From NCBI RefSeq assembly GCF_900188435.1, contig NZ_FYFA01000001.1, positions 2,322,309 through 2,386,308 on the forward strand: 64,000 nucleotides of DNA, read 5' to 3'. The translations under genes were made by a program, and so were the position numbers. Shown piece by piece: positions 15,594 through 22,685 of this stretch (position 1 is its first letter; the number at the start of each line of letters is the position of its first letter). Under the pieces are notes generated by a model that had not been told where the DNA came from, searched no databases, and saw only the letters and a list, made by a program, of their open reading frames with translations. This DNA comes from Marinobacter sp. es.048 (lineage in GTDB: Bacteria > Pseudomonadota > Gammaproteobacteria > Pseudomonadales > Oleiphilaceae).

Positions 15594-16430
15594 TTATTTG
15601 CCTTTCTTGTAAATATTTTCGTAGACGTAGTTGGTCGCTTCCACAAAGCCATCAATGCTGCCGCAATCGAACCTGCGCCCTTTAAACTGATAGGCCAGCA
15701 CGCAACCGTTTTTCGCCTGTTCGAGAAGGGCATCGGTAATCTGGACTTCACCATTCTTGCCCGCCGGGGTCTTCTCAATAATCTCGAAAATGTCCGGCGT
15801 AAGAATGTATCGCCCAATGATAGCGAGGTTGCTCGGGGCATCTTCCGGGGCTGGTTTTTCCACCATGTCGGTGATTCGATAGAGGCCATCTTTCATGGAT
15901 TCACCGGCAATCACTCCATACTTGTGAGTTTCGTCAGCCGGTACTTCTTCAATCGCAACAATTGAGCAGCGGAACTGATTATAAAGTTTAACCATCTGCG
16001 CCATTACGCCGTCTTCACCTTCGGGGCCAATGCAGAAGTCATCCGCCAGCACTACCGCGAACGGGTTGTCACCCACCAGATTCCGACCGGTCAGAATGGC
16101 GTGGCCCAGGCCCTTCATCTCATTCTGCCGGGTAAAGGCAAAACTGTTGTGATCAATGAGGTCTCGGATGGAGGTGAGCAGCTCTTCCTTGCCAGAGCCG
16201 GCGATCTGTTGTTCGAGCTCGTAGCTGATGTCGAAATGATCTTCAATAGCCCGCTTGCCCCGACCAGTTACGAAGCCAAATTCATGAATACCGGCTTCCG
16301 CGGCTTCCTCAACGCCATATTGAACCAGAGGTTTGTTCACCACCGGCAGGATTTCCTTGGGCATCGCCTTGGTGGCCGGAAGAAAACGGGTGCCGTAGCC
16401 GGCGACGGGAAACAGGCATTTTTTGATCAT
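15594..16430 (-). CDS. galU: UTP-glucose-1-phosphate uridylyltransferase
   Basis: The 278-residue enzyme starts at the ATG at 16430 with AAAGGA upstream. The N-terminal nucleotide-binding motif FPVAGYGTRFLPATKAMPKE (residues 7-26) is diagnostic. VVNKPLVQYGVEEA, VLADDFCIG and GEVQITDALL follow in the expected order. GalU makes UDP-glucose, the donor for exopolysaccharide, lipopolysaccharide core and osmoregulated periplasmic glucans. All of these are relevant here, since an OpgD gene lies 1.5 kb away and an EPS locus 18 kb away. Confidence 0.97.
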   Translation of the reverse strand: MIKKCLFPVAGYGTRFLPATKAMPKEILPVVNKPLVQYGVEEAAEAGIHEFGFVTGRGKRAIEDHFDISYELEQQIAGSGKEELLTSIRDLIDHNSFAFTRQNEMKGLGHAILTGRNLVGDNPFAVVLADDFCIGPEGEDGVMAQMVKLYNQFRCSIVAIEEVPADETHKYGVIAGESMKDGLYRITDMVEKPAPEDAPSNLAIIGRYILTPDIFEIIEKTPAGKNGEVQITDALLEQAKNGCVLAYQFKGRRFDCGSIDGFVEATNYVYENIYKKGK

Positions 16431-16659
16431 ATCGTTCGTCCTTTGATGGTCGGTTTCACGGCCTGTGGGCTGCTCAACGCATCTGCGTAAGCCAATCAAT
16501 AATTGTTCTATCACAAAGTGTGCCGAGTTTACCCAAGTTGTAACGACAAATGCAGGGGAGTGTGGAAAATTGTAAGTTTTAGCAAAGAGCTATGGTCTGA
16601 GGACCGACAGTCTCTTAAAGTTCATCATTACTGAAGATTCATCTGATCAGGCGTCTCTT

Positions 16660-17808
16660 GTGCGACCTCTCTGCTTTTTTGCACTTATTTGGTGCGCTTC
16701 CGCCAGCGCAGGTTCCTTGCCAGATTTGTTGGCCAGTCCTCTGGCAGCCCTCGACCAGCGTCCGGATAGGCTGCTCAAGTCTGTCGCCAGCTATCTGGAA
16801 CCACGGCTGAAGTTTTCGGGGAGCTCCAATCACGACAACGAGCGGGCAAGGGGGCGTCTGAATCTGGCCGGTAGCAACATTATCTGGTCCAGCCATGACC
16901 TTGCCTTGGATTTTCGGGATTCCGTCGCCCGCCGTGATGAGGCAGAGTCAAAGACACTTCGTCTGAGGTATTCGCTTCCAGTCGCGGGCAGCAGCCTGAA
17001 GTTCTCGGTCGAGAACTCCGAGCAGGTCGGTGTTGAGGATAACGCCGGTCTGCGAACCGATTCCCAGACCGAGTATCAGGGAATGAAACTCTCCGGTAGT
17101 CGACCCTTGTTGTCATGGGAAGGGATCAACGTCGACAGTGTGTTCAGTCACTCTACGGTCACCAAACGCGCCTATAAAGGTTCAGCCTGGGCGTCGGACA
17201 CTTCTTACCAACTGTCCAGTTTTGCACTGCGATGCGCTGGAAAGCGGCAATTGCCGGGGGGGTTCCTGGCGGGAACGCACCTTACGGCACTCAGCGGGAC
17301 GGAGCATCGTGAATCGGTTACAACAACGACCCGTAGTTATGAAAGCAACCGATACCACAAGCTGGCTTTATCGGCCTCGCTTAACCGGACGGTCTATCAC
17401 TGGGATATGGGATTGGAGGGCCGATACCAGTTTGCACCCGAGGATCTTGTGTCGGCTGAAGAACTGCAGATTGCCGGTCCTTCGATGATGCACGGGTTTA
17501 ATGGCCAGTCACTCTATGTGGCAGAAGGAGGCTGGGTTCGTTTCGACGCTCGCAGTCCGGGTTACTCGATTCCGTTTATGGACACGACCCATTCCAATGT
17601 CATTGTCTCGGTTCTGAAGGGCTGGGCTCCCTCCTCAGGAGCCCGCGACGAGAGCTTCAACGCGAGCACCGGAGAGGTCGCGCTACAGCTCCATAGGCCG
17701 GGCTTTGAAGCACGCATGAGTGTCGGTCGGATTCTTGATGTATCCGGCACCGAAATGGACAAACCGTCCCTGCCGGATGTTTCATTCTCGATGTCCTTGG
17801 CGATCTGA
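16660..17808 (+). CDS. Outer-membrane beta-barrel protein (ShlB/FhaC-like C-terminal barrel)
   Basis: The 382-residue product probably starts with GTG at 16660 and carries a short signal sequence (PLCFFALIWCASASA). The rest alternates polar and hydrophobic residues as in beta-barrel strands: LALDFRDSVARRDEAESKTL, YSLPVAGSSLKFSVENSEQ and a C-terminal strand ending in aliphatic residues (VSFSMSLAI). The style recalls the barrel of two-partner secretion transporters, but POTRA domains are missing and no large exoprotein gene is adjacent. It may be a porin-like or degenerate TpsB protein. The gene is divergent from galU. Confidence 0.6.
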   Translation: MRPLCFFALIWCASASAGSLPDLLASPLAALDQRPDRLLKSVASYLEPRLKFSGSSNHDNERARGRLNLAGSNIIWSSHDLALDFRDSVARRDEAESKTLRLRYSLPVAGSSLKFSVENSEQVGVEDNAGLRTDSQTEYQGMKLSGSRPLLSWEGINVDSVFSHSTVTKRAYKGSAWASDTSYQLSSFALRCAGKRQLPGGFLAGTHLTALSGTEHRESVTTTTRSYESNRYHKLALSASLNRTVYHWDMGLEGRYQFAPEDLVSAEELQIAGPSMMHGFNGQSLYVAEGGWVRFDARSPGYSIPFMDTTHSNVIVSVLKGWAPSSGARDESFNASTGEVALQLHRPGFEARMSVGRILDVSGTEMDKPSLPDVSFSMSLAI

Positions 17809-17913
17809 CGCCCGCGCTTTCCAGATTGGGCTCTCTGTCTTTTTTCGTTCGTACATAGTCCACGTGATCTTCTCTATGGCACTCTATAGCCCGGCAAGGG
17901 AGGGGCGAGAACA

Positions 17914-19500
17914 ATGGACAGACGAACGCTGATCAAAGGGCTGGCGGCACTGATGAGTGCCGGCTCGTTACCTTTGGTGCCCTTCGTGCACGGTGCCGGC
18001 ATTCAACCGGTACCTGGCAGCCGGCCCCATGCATTCAGCTATGCCTGGTTAAAGGGCCGCGCCCGGGCACTGGCAGCCGAGACGTATCTATCCCATGAAG
18101 GTGAGTTACCCCAATCCCTGAAAACTCTCCCCTGGGATGACTACCAGGCTATTGCTTTTCTGGCCGACCAGGCGCTGTGGCGTGACGACGATACCGCTTT
18201 CCAGGTTCAGCTCTTCCACCTTGGACTTTATTTCCAGCAGCCCGTCAAAATTCATGAAGTGGTTGATGGTGAAGCTACCGAATTGGCCTATAGACAGGAT
18301 CTGTTCCGGTACAACGGCGATCAGCCTCTGGGCGATTTGCCAGAGGACCTGGGCTACGCCGGTTTTCGGATTCACTACCACAACAACTTTGCCCTGGATC
18401 TGGCCGCCTTCCTGGGCGCCAGCTATTTCCGGGCGGTTGGCTCAGAGATGCAGTATGGTCTGTCGGCCAGGGGGCTGGCGATTGATACCGGCATGGATCG
18501 CGAAGAAGAGTTTCCCCGGTTTTCCGAATTCTGGCTGGAAAAGCCGGCACCAGGCAGCCAACTGCTTCGGGTATGGGCGCTGCTGGATTCTCCCAGCACC
18601 ACCGGCGCCTACGCGTTCGTGCTCGACCCCGGGCGCCATATGGTCATGGACGTGGATGTAGCGCTTTACCCGAGAACGGAAATCACCCGTGCAGGGATTG
18701 CGCCGCTGACCAGCATGTACCAGGTGGGTGAAAATGACGATCGCATGGGCTATGACTGGCGGCCGGAAATACACGATTCCGACGGCCTGGCCATACGCAA
18801 CGGCAACGGCGAGTGGTTGTGGCGGCCGTTGGTGAATCCTGCGAATCTCCGGTTCAACAGTTTCCAGGATATCAACCCCGTCGGCTTCGGCCTGTTGCAG
18901 CGCGACAGGAATTTCGACCACTACCAGGATGACGGCGTGTTTTACGATCGCCGGCCCAGCCTCTGGGTGGAGCCCCGCGGAGACTGGGGGCGGGGCAGTG
19001 TTGATCTGGTGGAAATCCCCACCGTGGATGAAACCTTCGATAACATCGTCGCCTTCTGGCACCCGGAAAAACCTCTGTTGCCAGGCCGGGAGTACCTCTT
19101 CAGCTACCGCCTGCACTGGGGCGAGCAAGCTCCGTTACAGCCCTATGAGTTGGCCACAGTGCGGGCAACCCGGACGGGTCTGGGTGGTGTCGTGGGCCAG
19201 AAACGAACCTACTTTTCATGGCGTTTTGCTGTTGATTTCGCGGGTGGCGCGCTTGAAATGCTTGGCAAGAATGCGGATGTAGAGCCCGTCATCAGTGTGA
19301 GCAGGGGAGAGGTTGAGATTACCTCCGCCAGACCATTGTCTGCAATCGACGGCTACCGGGCCATGTTCGACCTGGTGCCGGATGACTCCATTGAACCTAT
19401 CAATATCCGCCTGTACCTCAAGCTGGGCGCCGAGCCGCTGACGGAGACCTGGTTATATCAATACACACCGCCAACGGTTGCCGAACGCCAGATCTATTGA
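17914..19500 (+). CDS. opgD: Periplasmic glucan biosynthesis protein OpgD/OpgG family
   Basis: The 528-residue protein begins MDRRTLIKGLAALM, a twin-arginine signal (RR at 3-4), which favours OpgD over the Sec-exported OpgG. It shows the family's periplasmic-glucan layout: FSYAWLKGRARALAA, DYQAIAFLADQALW, the FLGASYFRAVG segment and the C-terminal TWLYQYTPP. AGGGAGGGG precedes the start by about ten bases. OpgD sets the structure of osmoregulated periplasmic glucans made from UDP-glucose by OpgH. No opgH gene is in the window. Confidence 0.93.
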   Translation: MDRRTLIKGLAALMSAGSLPLVPFVHGAGIQPVPGSRPHAFSYAWLKGRARALAAETYLSHEGELPQSLKTLPWDDYQAIAFLADQALWRDDDTAFQVQLFHLGLYFQQPVKIHEVVDGEATELAYRQDLFRYNGDQPLGDLPEDLGYAGFRIHYHNNFALDLAAFLGASYFRAVGSEMQYGLSARGLAIDTGMDREEEFPRFSEFWLEKPAPGSQLLRVWALLDSPSTTGAYAFVLDPGRHMVMDVDVALYPRTEITRAGIAPLTSMYQVGENDDRMGYDWRPEIHDSDGLAIRNGNGEWLWRPLVNPANLRFNSFQDINPVGFGLLQRDRNFDHYQDDGVFYDRRPSLWVEPRGDWGRGSVDLVEIPTVDETFDNIVAFWHPEKPLLPGREYLFSYRLHWGEQAPLQPYELATVRATRTGLGGVVGQKRTYFSWRFAVDFAGGALEMLGKNADVEPVISVSRGEVEITSARPLSAIDGYRAMFDLVPDDSIEPINIRLYLKLGAEPLTETWLYQYTPPTVAERQIY

Positions 19501-19512
19501 TTGATTTCATCT

Positions 19513-19524
19513 ATTGTAAACAAT
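19513..19524. promoter_or_regulatory. GntR-regulator operator, box 1
   Basis: ATTGTAAACAAT is a perfect five-base inverted repeat (ATTGT-AA-ACAAT) in the gap upstream of the GntR gene. Confidence 0.6.
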
Positions 19525-19543
19525 CTAAGGCTCAATTTAACCA

Positions 19544-19559
19544 ATATTGTTGACAATAT
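19544..19559. promoter_or_regulatory. GntR-regulator operator, box 2
   Basis: ATATTGTTGACAATAT has seven-base perfect arms around TG. It overlaps the putative -35 hexamer TTGACA, so binding there should block transcription. Confidence 0.7.
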
Positions 19560-19578
19560 GACCGCTCAGGCGTAGCTT
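19550..19578 (+). promoter_or_regulatory. Putative promoter of the prp operon/regulator
   Basis: TTGACA (19550-19555) is followed after 17 bases by TAGCTT (19573-19578), a weak -10. The -35 lies inside operator box 2. Confidence 0.45.
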
Positions 19579-19598
19579 TGCTCAAAATCAACCCGGTT

Positions 19599-19608
19599 TT
19601 GTTGACAA
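19599..19608. promoter_or_regulatory. GntR-regulator operator, box 3 (abuts the start codon)
   Basis: TTGTTGACAA repeats the core of box 2 and ends three bases before the ATG at 19612. It occupies the place where a ribosome site would be expected. Confidence 0.6.
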
Positions 19609-19611
19609 CCT

Positions 19612-20292
19612 ATGGCTGAGTTACTGTCTACCACCTACACCCGCGCCGATGAGGCTTTTGATTGTCTGCAAACGGCAATCGTGAAGGGTGAGCTGGCGCC
19701 CGGTGAAAAAATTGGCGAGCTGGAACTGTGCTCACGGTTCAATCTTACTCGCGGCCCTCTGCGTGAAGCACTCGGCCGTCTTGAATCCCGTGGCCTTCTG
19801 GTGCGCCGCCCCCACGCCGGCGTCAAGGTGGTTTCAGTCAGCGCCTCCGAGCTGATGGAGCTCTACCGCATACGCGAAGTGATGGAGGGGCTGGCCGCTC
19901 GACAGGCCGCCGAGCGCATGACCGACCAGGAAATTGCCGATCTTCAGGCAACCCTCGACACCCACGAACGCATGATCGACGAAGCCCAGGGCCAGGCCTA
20001 TTACCAGGCCGAAGGGGATTACGACTTCCACCACAGAATCGCCACCGGCAGCCGCAACACCAAACTTGCCCAGATGCTGCTTGGTGATCTTTATTACATG
20101 GTACGGATGTACCGATACCGTCTCAGCACCTCCACCGGACGCCCCCAGCGGGCTCTCGGCGAACACCGCCGTATCGTCGAGGCCATCGCCCAGCGCGACG
20201 GTGAACTCGCCGAATTTCTGATGAAACGCCATATCAACGCAGCAAGACAGAACATCGAGAAAAAGATCCAGGAAGGCGAACTAACCATTTAA
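19612..20292 (+). CDS. GntR/FadR-family transcriptional regulator of the methylcitrate operon
   Basis: The 226-residue regulator has an N-terminal winged helix (LQTAIVKGELAPGEKIGELELCSRFNLTRGPLREALGRLE, residues 19-58). A C-terminal FCD ligand-binding domain follows, with FHHRIATGSRN and the late EHRRIVEAIAQRD helix carrying metal/ligand-binding His and Asp residues. Three TTGTnnACAA boxes upstream imply autoregulation. It heads the prp genes; GntR regulators in this position commonly respond to methylcitrate-pathway intermediates in Pseudomonas-like bacteria (family knowledge). It is not related to the sigma-54-type PrpR of enterics. Confidence 0.93.
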   Translation: MAELLSTTYTRADEAFDCLQTAIVKGELAPGEKIGELELCSRFNLTRGPLREALGRLESRGLLVRRPHAGVKVVSVSASELMELYRIREVMEGLAARQAAERMTDQEIADLQATLDTHERMIDEAQGQAYYQAEGDYDFHHRIATGSRNTKLAQMLLGDLYYMVRMYRYRLSTSTGRPQRALGEHRRIVEAIAQRDGELAEFLMKRHINAARQNIEKKIQEGELTI

Positions 20293-20326
20293 CGTAGGTC
20301 GGATTAGCCAGAGGCGTAATCCGACA
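20293..20326. repeat. REP-like palindrome between the GntR gene and prpB
   Basis: This is a CGTAGGTCGGATTAG-CCAGAGG-CGTAATCCGACA type unit that begins immediately after the regulator's stop codon. Confidence 0.88.
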
Positions 20327-20358
20327 ACAAGAATCCAAAAACAGAAGAGGCCAACACC

Positions 20359-21246
20359 ATGTCCAACAAACTCAGCCCCGGCGCCCGCTTCCGCAAAGCG
20401 CTCAAAGACAACCAGCCCCTGCAGATTGTCGGCACCATCAACGCCTACGCCGCCATGATGGCCGAGAAAGTCGGCCACCAGGCCATTTACCTGTCCGGCG
20501 GCGGCGTCGCAAACGCCTCCTATGGTCTGCCGGATCTGGGTATGACCTCCATGAACGATGTGGTCGAGGACGTTCGGCGTATTACCGCAGCTACCGACGT
20601 ACCGCTGCTGGTGGACATCGACACCGGCTGGGGCGGCGCTTTCAACATCGGCCGCACCATCCGCGAGATGGAACGTGCCGGAGCCGCCGCTGTCCATATT
20701 GAAGATCAGGTTGCCCAGAAGCGCTGTGGCCACCGCCCGAACAAGGAAATCGTGTCCCAGGAAGAAATGGTCGACCGGATCAAGGCCGCCGTGGATGCCC
20801 GTGAAGACGAAGACTTCTTCATCATGGCTCGCACCGACGCCTTCCAGAAAGAAGGCCTCGAAGCCGCCATCGAGCGCGCCAAGGCCTGCATCGAAGCCGG
20901 CGCCGACGGCATCTTCGCCGAAGCGGTTACTGAGCTTGAACACTACAAGGCCTTCTCTGAAGCCCTGGACGTGCCCATTCTGGCCAATATCACTGAATTC
21001 GGAGCCACACCGCTGTACAACCGCAAGGAACTGGCCGAAGCCGGCGCCGACATGGTTCTTTACCCGCTCAGCGCCTTCCGCGCCATGAACAAGGCCGCCC
21101 TGACTGTTTACCAGAGCATCCTGGAGAAGGGCGACCAGAAAGACGTGGTTGACCTGATGCAGACCCGGATGGAGCTGTACGATTTCCTGAACTACCACGA
21201 TTTCGAGCAGAAGCTGGACCAGCTTTTCCAGCAGAGCAAGGGTTAA
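20359..21246 (+). CDS. prpB: 2-methylisocitrate lyase
   Basis: The 295-residue enzyme of the isocitrate-lyase superfamily carries the catalytic [10 protein letters not shown] loop with Cys123, the metal-binding [11 protein letters not shown] segment and the conserved ARTDAF motif. It splits 2-methylisocitrate into pyruvate and succinate, the last step of propionate degradation. It is followed by prpC after a gap that holds three REP palindromes. The regulator and prpB-prpC-acnD-prpF order are as in pseudomonads. Confidence 0.97.
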   Translation: MSNKLSPGARFRKALKDNQPLQIVGTINAYAAMMAEKVGHQAIYLSGGGVANASYGLPDLGMTSMNDVVEDVRRITAATDVPLLVDIDTGWGGAFNIGRTIREMERAGAAAVHIEDQVAQKRCGHRPNKEIVSQEEMVDRIKAAVDAREDEDFFIMARTDAFQKEGLEAAIERAKACIEAGADGIFAEAVTELEHYKAFSEALDVPILANITEFGATPLYNRKELAEAGADMVLYPLSAFRAMNKAALTVYQSILEKGDQKDVVDLMQTRMELYDFLNYHDFEQKLDQLFQQSKG

Positions 21247-21254
21247 ATGAAGTT

Positions 21255-21287
21255 TGTTGGATTACGCCTCCAGCTAATCCAACCTAC
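21255..21287. repeat. REP-like palindrome, diverged copy (prpB-prpC gap, 1 of 3)
   Basis: The arms read TTGGATTA/TAATCCAA: both arms carry the compensating change from TCGGATTA/TAATCCGA, so the hairpin is conserved. Confidence 0.82.
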
Positions 21288-21308
21288 AAAGATTTCGACA
21301 TTGCGAAT

Positions 21309-21341
21309 GTAGGTCGGATTAGCCTCAGGCGTAATCCGACA
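21309..21341. repeat. REP-like palindrome (prpB-prpC gap, 2 of 3)
   Basis: GTAGGTCGGATTAGCC-TCA-GGCGTAATCCGACA; inverted orientation relative to the first copy. Confidence 0.88.
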
Positions 21342-21368
21342 TTCAAACCCGAAATCCAGCAACAATTA

Positions 21369-21402
21369 CGTAGGTCGGATCAGGCGAAGCCGTAATCCGA
21401 CA
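21369..21402. repeat. REP-like palindrome (prpB-prpC gap, 3 of 3)
   Basis: Arms GTCGGAT and ATCCGAC with a changed loop (CAGGCGAAGCCGTA). Same orientation as copy 2. Confidence 0.85.
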
Positions 21403-21432
21403 CCCCAAACAAGATAAAGGTGGGAGACAACA

Positions 21433-22563
21433 ATGGCTGAAGCAAAAAAACTGAGCGGCGCAGGCCTTCGTGGCCAGGTAGCTGGTGAAACCGCCCTGTG
21501 TACCGTTGGCCAGAGCGGTGCGGGCCTGACATACCGTGGCTATGACATCGCAGATCTGGCCGAAAAAGCCCAGTTCGAGGAAATCGCCTATCTGCTTCTG
21601 CGCGGCAAACTGCCAAACCGCCAGGAACTGGACGCCTACAAGAAAAAGCTCCAGAGCCTGCGGGGCCTGCCGGCTGCCCTGAAAACCGTGCTTGAGCAGA
21701 TCCCTAAAGACGCGCACCCGATGGATGTGATGCGCACCGGCTGCTCCATGCTGGGCAATCTGGAAACCGAAGAAGACTTCAGCGAGCAGGACGACAAGAT
21801 CGACCGCATGCTGGCGGTGTTCCCGTCTATCATCACCTACTGGTACCGCTTCGCCCACGAAGGCGTTCGGCTTGAAACTGAGAGCGACGTGGACTCTATC
21901 GGCGGCCACTTCCTGGAACTGCTGCGCGGCAAGAAGCCCAGCGAATTGCACGAGAAGGTGATGAACGTCTCCCTGATTCTCTATGCCGAGCACGAATTTA
22001 ATGCTTCCACTTTCACTGCCCGTGTCTGTGCCTCCACCTTGTCTGACATCCACAGCTGCGTTACCGGTGCCATTGGCACCCTGCGAGGCCCCCTGCACGG
22101 TGGTGCAAACGAAGCGGCCATGGCGCTGATCCAGAAGTTCCAGACTCCGGAAGAGGCCGAAGAAGGTCTTCTGGGCATGCTTGAGCGCAAGGAAAAGATC
22201 ATGGGCTTCGGCCACGCGATCTACAAGGAATCCGACCCGCGCAACGCCATCATCAAGCAGTGGTCCAGGAAGCTGGCGGAAGAAGTGGGTGATACCGTGC
22301 TGTACCCGGTATCCGAGCGCTGTGAAGCCGTCATGTGGCGCGAGAAGAAGCTGTTCTGCAACGCAGACTTCTTCCACGCATCGGCCTATCACTTCATGGG
22401 CATTCCGACCGAACTGTTCACCCCGATCTTCGTGATGTCCCGCGTCTCCGGCTGGACCGCCCACGTGAAAGAGCAGCGCGAGAACAACCGCATCATCCGC
22501 CCAAGCGCCGATTACACTGGCCCGGCGGATTCGAAGTGGGTGCCGATCGACGAACGGCCGTGA
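21433..22563 (+). CDS. prpC: 2-methylcitrate synthase
   Basis: The 376-residue member of the citrate-synthase family has catalytic residues in expected motifs: His222 in GPLHGGANE, His261 in MGFGHAIYK and Asp312 in NADFFHASAY. The HASAYHFMGIP wording is typical of methylcitrate synthases rather than citrate synthase. It condenses propionyl-CoA with oxaloacetate. GGGAG lies before the start. Confidence 0.97.
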   Translation: MAEAKKLSGAGLRGQVAGETALCTVGQSGAGLTYRGYDIADLAEKAQFEEIAYLLLRGKLPNRQELDAYKKKLQSLRGLPAALKTVLEQIPKDAHPMDVMRTGCSMLGNLETEEDFSEQDDKIDRMLAVFPSIITYWYRFAHEGVRLETESDVDSIGGHFLELLRGKKPSELHEKVMNVSLILYAEHEFNASTFTARVCASTLSDIHSCVTGAIGTLRGPLHGGANEAAMALIQKFQTPEEAEEGLLGMLERKEKIMGFGHAIYKESDPRNAIIKQWSRKLAEEVGDTVLYPVSERCEAVMWREKKLFCNADFFHASAYHFMGIPTELFTPIFVMSRVSGWTAHVKEQRENNRIIRPSADYTGPADSKWVPIDERP

Positions 22564-22576
22564 ATTGATGCCTGAG

Positions 22577-22609
22577 TGTCGGATTACGCCTGCGGCTAAT
22601 CCGACCTAC
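22577..22609. repeat. REP-like palindrome (prpC-acnD gap, 1 of 2)
   Basis: TGTCGGATTACGCCTGCGGC...CCGACCTAC; paired head-to-head with the copy at 22630. Confidence 0.88.
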
Positions 22610-22629
22610 AAGCTAACGCCACCAAACAA

Positions 22630-22662
22630 GTAGGTCGGATTAGCCGCAGGCGTAATCCGACA
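22630..22662. repeat. REP-like palindrome (prpC-acnD gap, 2 of 2)
   Basis: Exact inverse of the preceding copy over nearly its full length, so the pair could also form one long cruciform (BIME-like). Confidence 0.88.
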
Positions 22663-22685
22663 AAACCAGAATCAGGGTATCGCCC

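Noticed and set aside
15227..15889. 220-codon minus-strand frame spanning the small gene and the galU end
   Set aside because: It overlaps galU in the wrong frame on the same strand and has no ribosome site.
20281..22464. Two long minus-strand open frames (305 and 373 codons) opposite prpB and prpC
   Set aside because: The plus-strand genes have full catalytic motifs and ribosome sites; the antisense frames follow from strong codon bias.
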